NCBI RefSeq assembly: GCF_016428975.1
Contig: NZ_JAELTT010000001.1
Location: 1-64,000 of the forward strand
Source: Dyella sp. ASV21
Lineage (GTDB): Bacteria > Pseudomonadota > Gammaproteobacteria > Xanthomonadales > Rhodanobacteraceae
Length of the DNA stretch: 64,000 nt
Direction of reading: 5' to 3'
Shown: piece after piece, positions 46,133 through 54,386 of the stretch
Layout of the letters: each line of letters opens with the position of its first letter
Position numbering within the stretch: position 1 is the stretch's first letter
The notes under the pieces: model-generated
Told to the model about the DNA's origin: nothing
The model's database searches: none
Seen by the model: the letters and a program-made list of their open reading frames with translations, nothing else
Position numbers and translations under genes: made by a program

Positions 46133-46618
46133 CTACAGTTCGCGGATAAAGAACCGGTCGCAGCTGAAATGTCCGGTGCCGCCCAGGGGCGCAGGCAGCG
46201 TGGTGAATCCGTGACGGTGATAGAGCGCTTGCGCTGCGTCCATCCCGGTGAGCGTTTCCAGGTAGCACTGGCTGAAGCCATGCTCGCGCGCCGCGTCAAG
46301 GCAGCGCAACATCATGGCATGGCCCGCGCCCAGGCCGCGCGCCTGCGGTAGAAAGTACATCTTGCGCAGCTCGCATACCGCCGAATGGCCGCCCTCCAAT
46401 GGAGCGACGCCACCGCCGCCCAGCACTTCGCCGTTGCGTTCCACCACGAAGTAGGCGCTTCGTGGGCGGCGGTACGCCTCGTACATGGTGTCCACTTCGG
46501 CATCGTGAATCGCGAAGCCCGGGCCATCCGCGCCGAACTCCGGCATCACCGCGCGAATGATATGGGCCATGGCGGCGTTGTCGCGTGCCTCGATGGGGCG
46601 GATCAGATAGTCGGTCAT
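46133..46618 (-). CDS. GNAT-family N-acetyltransferase
   Basis: The 161-aa protein has RPIEARDNAAMAHIIRAVM, CELRKMYFLPQARGLGAGHAMM (acetyl-CoA motif) and AQALYHRHGFTTLPAPLGGTGHFSCDRFFI at the end, similar to GNATs that act on small amines. It begins by ATGA overlap with the amidohydrolase stop and is followed by the YdeI-like gene after 11 nt. It is the third GNAT gene of this cluster. Confidence 0.86.
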   Translation of the reverse strand: MTDYLIRPIEARDNAAMAHIIRAVMPEFGADGPGFAIHDAEVDTMYEAYRRPRSAYFVVERNGEVLGGGGVAPLEGGHSAVCELRKMYFLPQARGLGAGHAMMLRCLDAAREHGFSQCYLETLTGMDAAQALYHRHGFTTLPAPLGGTGHFSCDRFFIREL

Positions 46619-47934
46619 GGTGTGCTTTGTGGTGTGCGGTAAACGATACCGTCCTTCATCACGAAGACGGGGTGAGCCAGATCCTCGATGTGCGCGCTGG
46701 GATCGCCCTGGAACGCCGCCAGGTCCGCGCGAAGGCCCGGCGCGATGCGTCCGAGTGCTTGCGGTTGACGCAGGATGCGCGCGGCGACGTCCGTGGCGGC
46801 GTGCAGCGCCTGCGGCGCGGTCATGCCGTCGCGCACCATGTTGGCCGGCTCGCGCCAGTTGTCGCCATGCGCGAACACGCCGACATCGCTGCCGTTACCG
46901 ATGGTTACGCCGAGCTTGAGCGCGGTGCGGAAGGCACGTTTGGCCTCCTGCATCCGCGCGGTGGGTGGGCTTTGGCCCGGCACGTAGTGCTCGAAATACT
47001 GTGCGGTGGATTCCACGGCAGTGAGCGTGGGCTCATAAGCCACGCCGTGTTGCTTGAGCAGGCGGAAGGTAGCCTCGCTGGCGCCGTAGCCATGCTCGAT
47101 GCTGTCCACGCCGGCTTCCACGGCCAATCGCACGCCGGCATCGCTGGAAGCGTGCGCGGCCACCGGGCGCCCGGAGAGATGCGCGGTATCCACGATGGCT
47201 TTCATCTCCGCCAGCGATAGCGTGGGCTGCGTGCTGCCATCGGTGCCGACGCGGTAATCGGCATACAGCTTGATCCAGTCCGCGCCGCGACCCGCCTGCT
47301 CGCGCGTTGCGCGAATGGCTTCGTCGACACCGCTGATTTCCTCGGCGCCGCCCGGTAAATCCATGTCGGGGCGGAATCCGCGCGGACCGGGGCCGTAGCT
47401 GGCGGTAGCAACAATGGCGCGGGTAGCGACAAACAGATGCGGACCGGGAATCATGCCGTCATCAATGGCGCGTTTGACCGAGACATCGGCATAGCCGGCA
47501 CCCTCGGTGCCCAGGTCGCGCAAGGCGGTAAAGCCAGCGAGCAAGGTGGCGCGTGCGTGCACGGCGGCGGCCAGGGTGCGGTAGTCCTGCGGTTCCTTGA
47601 GCACCTGATCGTTCCACAACGTCTCGTTGTAGGGATGCAGGAACACGTGCGAGTGCAGGTCGATCAGGCCAGGCAGCAGCGTAGCGCCGGGTAATTCAAT
47701 GCGCTGGGTGTCGGCCGGTACGCTCAGGCTGCGGGTGGGGCCAACGGCGGCAATCGCGCCCTCATGCACCAGTACGGCCCAGCCGGGGTGAGCGACATCG
47801 CCATCGGCCGTCCATACGCGATCAGGTAGCAGCAGGACGTCGCCGTGGGGCGTCGGCGTTGCCGCGACTGCCGCTCCCGCGAGCAAACTTGTCGCTACCA
47901 CGCCCAGCCAACTCGCCCACCTGTTCCAAGGCAT
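46615..47934 (-). CDS. Exported metal-dependent amidohydrolase (imidazolonepropionase/prolidase-like)
   Basis: The 439-aa protein has a signal peptide (WASWLGVVATSLLAGAAVAA) and an amidohydrolase domain: LLPGLIDLHSHVFLHP (metal His), HARATLLAGFTALRDLG, ADWIKLYADYR with the bridging Lys, VAAHASSDAGVRLAVEAGVDSIEHGYGA and IGNGSDVGVF with the catalytic Asp. Periplasmic members of this group hydrolyse Xaa-Pro dipeptides or imides. The start at 47934 is preferred over 47949 because GGGGGCGGGC precedes it. First gene of a minus-strand series with three GNATs. Confidence 0.83.
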   Translation of the reverse strand: MPWNRWASWLGVVATSLLAGAAVAATPTPHGDVLLLPDRVWTADGDVAHPGWAVLVHEGAIAAVGPTRSLSVPADTQRIELPGATLLPGLIDLHSHVFLHPYNETLWNDQVLKEPQDYRTLAAAVHARATLLAGFTALRDLGTEGAGYADVSVKRAIDDGMIPGPHLFVATRAIVATASYGPGPRGFRPDMDLPGGAEEISGVDEAIRATREQAGRGADWIKLYADYRVGTDGSTQPTLSLAEMKAIVDTAHLSGRPVAAHASSDAGVRLAVEAGVDSIEHGYGASEATFRLLKQHGVAYEPTLTAVESTAQYFEHYVPGQSPPTARMQEAKRAFRTALKLGVTIGNGSDVGVFAHGDNWREPANMVRDGMTAPQALHAATDVAARILRQPQALGRIAPGLRADLAAFQGDPSAHIEDLAHPVFVMKDGIVYRTPQSTP

Positions 47935-47949
47935 TGCCCGCCCCCGCAT

Positions 47950-48365
47950 ATGTGAAGCCTGATTCTAGCCACAGGGTGCGTGTGCAGGCGAGTCGATGGC
48001 GTCAGAGAAGGCTTGGTCGCATCGGTCACCTTAGCTCTGGTGCGACGGCTCGTGAAGATCAATGGCAGGCGCCGCGCTTGAGGTTTCGCCATGGACGCCT
48101 GTCGTTCGGGAGACCACTCGGCATTTTGAGCCTTGTCCGATTTTTGGGCGTAGAACTCCCCGTTAGTCTCGAAACTGCCAGCAAGATCGTTCGCGTCTAT
48201 CTCCCCGATCGGCAGCGGCGAGCTTGTTGGTGCTGTACGCAGGAAGGGCGTGGCAGTCACTCAAGCAGTGGGTTCGCTCTCCACTTTTTCGAATATCCCC
48301 AGGCCATCGCGGGCTGCGACGTTTGTCGCGGTGCGGGGAGGCTTGCCTCGAAGGAAGCGAACGTC
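47950..48365. other. Non-coding or decayed stretch at the left edge of the accessory island
   Basis: No recognisable gene, RNA or repeat. Open frames here lack family motifs and codon character of neighbours. It probably contains decayed sequence between the amidohydrolase promoter and the pseudogenes that follow. Confidence 0.5.
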
Positions 48366-48695
48366 GTGAAGCATCGAGTAAACCTTTTGCATAGACGATC
48401 CTGGTGCATTGTGATGGGCATCTGCACACCGCTGGCTACGGCCATGGCGCAGTCGCACGAAAGCGCCGCACAGGAGATTCTCCGTCAACGAGAGCGCGAG
48501 CGCGCTCTGAATGCATCCCACCCCAAAGCACGTTGTTGTTGCAAACCGGGAGAGGTTCACTTCCTGCGCGGTGGGTGGTGTGCCTGGCGAATGCCCGCGA
48601 ATCGCAGGGTCGGCGAGCAATTTGTCGCGCTCGACATCCTCGCGCAGCGGTGCGCAAAAGGTCGCGCCTCGTTCGGCGTTGATCTCCACCAGTAG
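48366..48695 (+). pseudogene. Possible 5' fragment of a two-partner secretion (ShlB/FhaC-type) transporter gene
   Basis: From a GTG at 48366 (AAGGAAG upstream) the frame begins VKHRVNLLHRRSWCIVMGIC, then TPLATAMAQSHESAAQ and EILRQRERERALNAS. A signal peptide followed by this kind of Gln/Arg/Glu helix resembles the start of TpsB outer-membrane transporters. After about residue 55 the similarity ends, and no barrel-coding sequence follows. I read it as a truncated remnant, but the match is short and could be chance. Confidence 0.3.
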
Positions 48696-48745
48696 GACAT
48701 CATGGAAAGTGAACCTGACCCCGTTTGACCCCGTTTTACCCGCGT

Positions 48746-49454
48746 ACGCGTGACGATGGTCCGTTGATCATCGCCATCGAGGCGCATCTGAAGGACAATC
48801 CGGGCCACGGTTTTGGCCTGCTTTTCGATCAAGCCCTTCGGCCCGAGGGGTTCGGTAAGACCCGTATTTGGCGGGTCTACGTGGCCCTGAAGCTAAACCC
48901 GCCGCGTTGAGGCAAGCGGCGCCAGCCTGATCGCATCCGCGAACCGCTGGAGATTCCCATGCACGCCGATCACACCTGGTCGGCGGATTTCATGAGCGAC
49001 GCGCTGTGGTCGGGCCGACGCTTTCGCACCTTCAACGTTCAACGATCAACGTTCAACGATGATTTCAATCGCCAGTCACTGCGTATCCAGATTAATACAA
49101 GCCTGCCCTCGCAACGCGTCATTCGGGTGCTGGACGAGCTTGTCGAGCTTCGCGACGGCTGCGATTGGACAACGGCCTGGAGTTCATCAGTGCGGCGCTC
49201 AAGCAATGGGCGCAACGTCACGGCGTCGAACTGCTACACATCCAGACAGGCAAGCCCACTCAGAACGCGTATATCGAGCGCTTCAACCGCACCGAAGGCC
49301 GGACCGCTACGTCTTCACCACACTGGCCCAAGTCCGACGCATGACCGACGACTGGCAACACCGCTACAGCCATGACCGACTGCATCGCTCTCTCGGCGGT
49401 CTGTCGCCCATCCGCTATGCCATGGCATCATCAATCACCTCTACTTCTGAATGA
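48746..49454 (+). pseudogene. Decayed IS3-family transposase (orfB) remnant
   Basis: Pieces of an IS3-type integrase appear in order: IEAHLKDNPGHGFGLLF (HTH_21), an in-frame TGA at 48908, GKRRQPDRIREPLEIP, ADHTWSADFMSDALWSGRRF (first Asp), [19 protein letters not shown] and [13 protein letters not shown] (DDE), then [25 protein letters not shown]. The last pieces are in two further frames, so at least two frameshifts or deletions have occurred. At about 49028-49063 four TTCAACG-like units replace the normal FNVIDDFN codons. It has no orfA and no visible ends. It belongs to a different IS3 subgroup from the intact element at 53 kb. Confidence 0.85.
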
Positions 49455-49521
49455 CTCGAAGTACGAGGGCGCTTCAGCCTGCCTATGGCCGCACCGGCCG
49501 CATACACCAAATATGTCGACG

Positions 49522-51780
49522 TCAATTGTTCGGCAATACCGGCAATACAATGGATCGACGATAGATCGAATTGGTGCCCGATGTGGAGTAGTTGGCTTCT
49601 GAGTCGGAGTAATAGATGAAATACGTAGCGCCGATTTTCGCCAGTTGGGGGTAGCCGATCCAGCAGTCCCCTGGCTGAATCTGCTTCATGATTGGATTGA
49701 AGGATGATTTCGCCCATTTCGAAGGGTCTGCAAGTGTGGCCTGCGCGTTTCGTGCTAGGCCTATACCCCACGTGCCCGTGGTCGTTGCGGAACATATATA
49801 GGTCTCTGCGCCCTCAAACACCATGTAGTAATAGCCGTCTTCGTTGATGACCCCACCCGCTCCGTAGTTGTTTGCGTCCCACGTGTTCGCAGGTGATTGC
49901 GCGAGGGCTCCGATGGTGGGGTCTGACCATAGCGCGGACGCCGATGGCCACGTCGCCTGCGAATTCCATGACTGCAGATAGCTCATACTGGCTTGGTGGC
50001 GGCTGGTCTTGTTGGCTGTTGAGTCCACATCGACCCATTGAAGATAGAGCGCAGACGACTCGACATCCTGTAAGACACTGGGCGTGCTGGCACTACTGGT
50101 GTAAGAGGGTGGGGTGACCAGTCCGCCTTGAACCGTCCAGTTGTGTAGGCCGTCGGGAGAGTAGGCCAGTAACGAGGAAAATGGGTGCGTACCGGCGCCC
50201 TCAAAAACCAGGTAGTAGCCCGAAGCCGTTTGAAACGGTGAGCCATCGTAGGCTGCCGTCAGGCTCCCAAAGCCTGGTACATTGGGATTGGGGGACACGG
50301 CGATGATCGGGCGGGGTTGCACTTCAAAAGTCAAACCGCCGTCGGAGGAAACGCCCGCATATTGTTCTAGCGAGCTGTCGGACGCGGTTTGGCGGAAATA
50401 GCCATAAACTTGCCCATTGGTTTGCGGCAGCACTGTCATGCGGCCGGGGGTGCTGCTGATACCAGGCGTCCCGGGCGCGCCCTGACCGTAGTAACTGATC
50501 TGCTGATAATCCGTGCTCTGGGGCGAAAGTAGCTGGATGCGAATCTGGTCCACCGCCAAGCCTGCATCAGACCAGTCGGACAGCAGCAAGCCACCGTTCT
50601 TGTAGGTAATAGTGGGGAGGGCTTTGTACCACTGATACGAAGTGCTAGAGACGCCAGTGCTCTGTTGCGCCAGTTGCGTGCTACCTGATTTCGCAATTAA
50701 TCCGAAATTGTGGCTGCTGCCATCGAGTGACTTCATTCGCACATCGACCGTGTACTGGGCGCCCGCCACCAGTGATGTCGCCGCCACGTTCCACCACAGG
50801 TAAATGCCCGTCGCGCTCAACGTCACGGCCTGACCATTGCTCGCGGCGATATCATTGATAGCTGTTCCTCCCGCGATGCTTTCCGCCTCAGCGCTGAGCG
50901 TGCCGCCCAGGCTGGCATTGCCATACCACCAGTGGTAGAGGCCAAGCGTGCCATCCATGGGTTTGTTTTGCACTAGTCTCACTTGGTCGATCGCCAGACC
51001 AGCGCTGGAATAGTCCGCTATTCTTAAGTTGGATCCCATGTAGTCAAAGCTGCCTACGTTGATCCACTGGTAGGTCGTTCCTGTAATGGGGACAGACAGC
51101 ATAGCCGCCTGCGTACCGTTCACGTAGACGAAATCCGTGAAATTCAAGGTGCCACCGTTTTGTGTGCGTGCTCTCAAATAGACGGAATAGGAACCATGAG
51201 GCAGACTGGTCGTAGTGGGCTGCCACCACGTATAAATACCATCGGTTGTCCGAGTTACCGCTGTGCCAGACATCGAGGCCGGATCGGAAACCAAATTGCC
51301 GCCGGACACATCCTTCGCGTTGGCAGTTATCACGGGCTCAATGATGATGCGATCCACCACAAGCAAGGCATCCGACCAATCCGCGAGGCGCAGCGTCGAG
51401 CCTGCAAAACCAAACTCGCCTAAGCGATACCACCGGTAAGCTTTTGAGGTGATGCTTGTGGACATGGTTCCGACTTGAGCGTCATCGGCATAGGCCAGAT
51501 CGGTGAACTCGTGAGGTTGACCGTCCACACTTCGCGCTCGTACAAAGACAGTGTAATCGCCCGAGGGTACGTTTCCACTGGGCAATACCCACCACGTGTA
51601 AATGCCCTCTGTCGTGCGAGTAACGGCCTGCTGGCCACTGGCATCACTGTCGGTAATTACAGTGCCGCCCGAGACAGCTTCTGCCTCCGTGGCGCGTTGC
51701 GCGGTCGCGGCCACTGCGGTGCAAGGAGAGCAACACGCCAAAATAAGCGTGGCAAGGCGTGAACGCCTAAGATTCTTCAA
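49522..51780 (-). CDS. Large exported protein: three tandem ~118-aa modules plus a glycosidase-like propeller
   Basis: The 752-aa protein uses a TTG start at 51780, with GGGGA 6 nt upstream, followed by a signal peptide (NLRRSRLATLILACCSPC, then TAVAATAQ; a lipobox reading ILAC is also possible). Three tandem repeats (about 33-150, 155-272, 298-415) share a pattern of AEAVSGGT..., TTEGIYTWW, YTVFVRARS, then WYRLG or similar, SLRLADWSDA and VVDRI. They look like carbohydrate-binding beta-sandwiches. The C-terminal region (about 425-752) has propeller-like strands with SSDGGLTFE, YYLVFEGAG, YSPDGLHNWTV and YYMVFEGAET, as in GH43/GH117/GH130-type enzymes. Visibly lower GC than neighbours suggests recent gain. 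Function is inferred. Confidence 0.7.
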   Translation of the reverse strand: MKNLRRSRLATLILACCSPCTAVAATAQRATEAEAVSGGTVITDSDASGQQAVTRTTEGIYTWWVLPSGNVPSGDYTVFVRARSVDGQPHEFTDLAYADDAQVGTMSTSITSKAYRWYRLGEFGFAGSTLRLADWSDALLVVDRIIIEPVITANAKDVSGGNLVSDPASMSGTAVTRTTDGIYTWWQPTTTSLPHGSYSVYLRARTQNGGTLNFTDFVYVNGTQAAMLSVPITGTTYQWINVGSFDYMGSNLRIADYSSAGLAIDQVRLVQNKPMDGTLGLYHWWYGNASLGGTLSAEAESIAGGTAINDIAASNGQAVTLSATGIYLWWNVAATSLVAGAQYTVDVRMKSLDGSSHNFGLIAKSGSTQLAQQSTGVSSTSYQWYKALPTITYKNGGLLLSDWSDAGLAVDQIRIQLLSPQSTDYQQISYYGQGAPGTPGISSTPGRMTVLPQTNGQVYGYFRQTASDSSLEQYAGVSSDGGLTFEVQPRPIIAVSPNPNVPGFGSLTAAYDGSPFQTASGYYLVFEGAGTHPFSSLLAYSPDGLHNWTVQGGLVTPPSYTSSASTPSVLQDVESSALYLQWVDVDSTANKTSRHQASMSYLQSWNSQATWPSASALWSDPTIGALAQSPANTWDANNYGAGGVINEDGYYYMVFEGAETYICSATTTGTWGIGLARNAQATLADPSKWAKSSFNPIMKQIQPGDCWIGYPQLAKIGATYFIYYSDSEANYSTSGTNSIYRRSIVLPVLPNN

Positions 51781-52129
51781 AGTGTTTCCCCTGAGTGGAT
51801 GTGGAGTAGCTAATACAGTCGCTGTTGATCCTGAAGCAGGTGCAGAGCTTGCGGCCCAGAAAATTGTCTGGCTTTGGAGCGTCCGACCTACAGTAAGTAG
51901 ACGCAATCGAAGTGTCTCCTTTTCGCGGCGACGTTGCTTCCCGCGGTTGCATAGTTAATGCGTAGGCAGGGGCTGGCGTGTGATTGATTTCTCAGAAGGG
52001 AATACTCGATGCTGGGCGTTCGCCATAGGCAGTTCTTGCAGTCGCATTGGATTTTGTTTTCACCGCGTGTCAGTGTGCGGTTTCTGTGAGGCGCCGCTCA
52101 CGGCCATCCCCATAACGTCATCGATGTTT
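51781..52129. other. Intergenic stretch upstream of the exported protein
   Basis: Nothing recognisable. It must hold the promoter of the minus-strand exported-protein gene. An ORF continuing upstream in its frame to 51906 is not part of the protein, because it precedes the signal peptide. Confidence 0.5.
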
Positions 52130-52720
52130 GTGGTATGGATGCGCGTCCATGGAATTGCCGCCAACGCTTTTAATGCGGCAGCCAAGGGAAGGGTAAGTGT
52201 GCAGCAAGTTCTCAGATCCTATCGACGCCCCTGCGTCAGGGTGCCTAGTCATGGCCATCACGGCAGGTAGGGGCACACCTTGCTTAGCGGCCTCCGTCAA
52301 AAAGCCTGACCTTAGGCTGTGCGCCCCAAAGTCCCCCTCCAGCACCGCCATTGAGGCCCGTCGCTTGACGATCGCGGCTATCGCCCCCGGCAGCACGGCC
52401 GGACCGAAGCGATCTTCCAAATTCGCCGAGACTTGCTCCTTCATGAATCCCCGTCGCCTCGATCCACGCCGACAGCGCCTGGACGCTGCGCCCCAGGATT
52501 GGCTTGTGCCCGGTTTCGAAATTACCTTGACGCCCGCCTGTCGCGCTGTCAAAAATTACAGCCGGTAGATGTAAGCCTAAGCCTCGTCACTGGTCTTGCG
52601 CAGATCGGCCGTGGCGACGTCACCGCGTCGGCGGCCGCTGGCAAAGCCAAAGCAGAGCAGGCCGCGATAGCGAAGGCCTACCAGCGAGAATGAGCCGTCG
52701 GCGTGGCGTGGGAAGGTTCT
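52130..52720 (-). pseudogene. Decayed tyrosine recombinase (integrase)
   Basis: Minus-strand fragments read RYRGLLCFGFASGRRRGDVA (region around catalytic Arg I), then after a stop and frame changes VLEGDFGAHSLRSGFLTEAA and KQGVPLPAVMAMTRH (HxxR box and second His). These are parts of a phage-type tyrosine recombinase catalytic domain. Stops between the pieces and the missing C-terminal Tyr region show it is inactive. It marks the island as a former integrative element. No att site is evident. Confidence 0.75.
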
Positions 52721-52818
52721 CAAAGTCGCCCGCTAGAACTTGCCCGCGCAATTTCCTCGCTGATTTGCTTGACCCACCCCCGTTTTCTAGGCCAACAGTC
52801 GGTAGAGAATCCGACCTG

Positions 52819-53673
52819 TTACGGCGCCTGTGAATTCGCTTGGGACCCGTATTCTCGGGCGAATTCGGCAGGTGTTTTCCATGCCAGTGCAGAGTGGGGG
52901 CGATCCTCGTTATAGAAGCGCCGCCATGCTGCGATTTTGCTCCGTGCATCCTCCAGCGACAAGAACCAGTGCTCGTTCAAGCACTCCTGCCGAAGCCGTC
53001 CATTGAAGCTTTCCACCAGCGCGTTGTCGGTCGGCGTGCCGCGTCGGGAGAAGTCCAGCTCCACGCCATTCTCGTAGGCCCAGCGATCCATCACCTTCCC
53101 GGCGAACTCGCTTCCGTTGTCCACCTTGATCGCCGCGGGCTTGCCACGTTGCGCTACCAACCTGGCCATGGCCTCCGCCACGTGCTCGCCACGCAGTGAC
53201 TGATCCACCACAATGTCCAGGCACTCGTGGGTGAAGTGATCCACCACCGTCAACGAGCGGAACCGTCGCCCATCGAACAACGCGTCACTGACAAAGTCCA
53301 TGCCCCACAGTTCGTTCGGAGTAGTCGCGATCATCTGGGGTTGGCGCCGGCGCGCGCTGCGACTGCGACGCGGACGGCAATGCCGAAGCGATAGGCCTTC
53401 CAGCTTGTAAAGCCGGTGCACGCGTTTGTGATTATCCTTCCAGCCCTCGCGCCGCAGCATCACGAAGACCCGCTCGCATCCGTAATGGACTCGGCTCAAT
53501 GCGATTTCCCGCATCCGCATACGGATCGCACTGCAATCGCGCGCTTTCGCCCGATACGCGAATGACGATCGCGACATCGACATCACTCTCAAGGAGCGTC
53601 GCTCGCTCACCCCAAACCGTTCCTGCAATCGGCCTACCCAGGCACGCTTCTGGGCAGGCCTCAGAGCTTTTTT
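52819..53673 (-). CDS. IS3-family transposase OrfB
   Basis: 284 codons downstream of the frameshift site. It starts after the slippery AAAAAAG with KKALRPAQKRAWVGRLQERF and contains HYGCERVFVMLRREGW (HTH_21), ELWGMDFVSDALFDGRRF (first Asp), IKVDNGSEFAGKVMDRW (second Asp) and GTPTDNALVESFNGRLRQECL (Glu). The DDE triad is complete. Produced mainly as an OrfAB fusion by -1 frameshifting. Confidence 0.93.
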   Translation of the reverse strand, partial: KKALRPAQKRAWVGRLQERFGVSERRSLRVMSMSRSSFAYRAKARDCSAIRMRMREIALSRVHYGCERVFVMLRREGWKDNHKRVHRLYKLEGLSLRHCRPRRSRSARRRQPQMIATTPNELWGMDFVSDALFDGRRFRSLTVVDHFTHECLDIVVDQSLRGEHVAEAMARLVAQRGKPAAIKVDNGSEFAGKVMDRWAYENGVELDFSRRGTPTDNALVESFNGRLRQECLNEHWFLSLEDARSKIAAWRRFYNEDRPHSALAWKTPAEFAREYGSQANSQAP

Positions 53674-53927
53674 GTGACCACCTCCTGCAGCATGGCCTTG
53701 TCCAAGCTCAGGTCGGCCACCAGCTGTTTGAGCTTGCGGTTCTCCTCTTCGAGAACGCGTAGCCGTTTGAGCTCCGACGGGCCCAAGCCACCGTACTTCT
53801 TGCGCCACACGTAGAACGTCGCCTCAGCGATCCCCATCTTCCGGCACACCTCTCCCACCGCCGTTCCGAGCTCTACCTGCTTGAGCGCGTAGGCGATCTG
53901 CTCTTCCGTAAATCGCGACTTCTTCAC
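53661..53927 (-). CDS. IS3-family transposase OrfA
   Basis: The 88-aa protein has the helix-turn-helix FTEEQIAYALKQVELGTAVGEVCRKMGIAEATFYVWRKKYGG region split across its two halves, and a leucine zipper LRVLEEENRKLKQLVADLSLDKAML. It binds the inverted repeats. It ends in VTKKL right at the slippery site that leads into OrfB. Confidence 0.94.
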   Translation of the reverse strand: MKKSRFTEEQIAYALKQVELGTAVGEVCRKMGIAEATFYVWRKKYGGLGPSELKRLRVLEEENRKLKQLVADLSLDKAMLQEVVTKKL

Positions 53928-53972
53928 TGCCTGACTCCTCGTTGGCTACGGGGGCCCATGGTGGCGAAGTCT

Positions 53973-54359
53973 CTACTTTACGATGGCCCAGTTTTCCGGG
54001 GGTGGGTCAGAGGCTAGTGCGACGCAGCGGTCGTCGGGCGTCGGTGTAGGGGTGACGCAGCTTTGGAAGCCAGCCGGAAGGCTCGTCATGTGGCGGGTGT
54101 TGCCGACCGGAACGGTGAAGTGGGCGAGCGGCTCCGTGCAGGCGATGCTGGCGGGCGCGCAGTCGTTGTTGACTAACGAGTAATGGCATTCGCCGCTTTG
54201 GCTGCGTATGCATTGGAAGTCGGCCTGCGATCCGTTGACGTGCACTTTGCTGTAGAGCACGTCGCGGCCGTCGACGCTCGATTGCACGACGACGGTTCGA
54301 CCTTGTTCGCAGCCGGCGAAGGAAAGCAGCACGTAGAAGAGCGCGATGAGCTTATTCAT
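53973..54359 (-). CDS. Small lipoprotein, C-terminus replaced by the IS end
   Basis: The 128-aa protein has a signal peptide with lipobox (YVLLSFAGC). It has several Cys residues (FQCIRSQSGECHY, NNDCAP, IACTEP, QSCVT) that may form disulfides. The last 11 residues (DPPPENWAIVK) are encoded inside the IS right end, so the native C-terminus has been lost. Function unknown. It lies 27 nt downstream of the LytTR regulator gene, on the same strand, and may be read from that transcript. Confidence 0.7.
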   Translation of the reverse strand: MNKLIALFYVLLSFAGCEQGRTVVVQSSVDGRDVLYSKVHVNGSQADFQCIRSQSGECHYSLVNNDCAPASIACTEPLAHFTVPVGNTRHMTSLPAGFQSCVTPTPTPDDRCVALASDPPPENWAIVK

Positions 54360-54386
54360 GGTGACCTCGTGCGTGGTGCGTGGCGT

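Larger units (their letters stand above)
52770..54009 (-). mobile_element. IS3-family (IS407-like) insertion sequence, intact
   Basis: 1240-bp element bounded by imperfect inverted repeats. Read inward, the left end is TGACCCACCCCCGTTTTCT followed by AGGCCA. The right end is TGACCCACCCCCGGAAAAC followed by TGGGCCA. The outer 13 bp are identical. It contains orfA and orfB with a -1 frameshift site AAAAAAG (53673-53667). No 4-bp target duplication is seen (TGCT on the left, GAGG on the right), suggesting a rearrangement since insertion. Confidence 0.92.

Noticed and set aside
47859-48365. Upstream part of a long plus-strand frame running from the amidohydrolase into the island
   Set aside because: It crosses the amidohydrolase promoter region and lacks motifs; only the part from 48366 resembles a protein start.
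49028-49063. TTCAACG tandem units as a CRISPR or regulatory iteron array
   Set aside because: Units are too short and contiguous, with no spacers and no cas or rep genes; they lie inside transposase codons.
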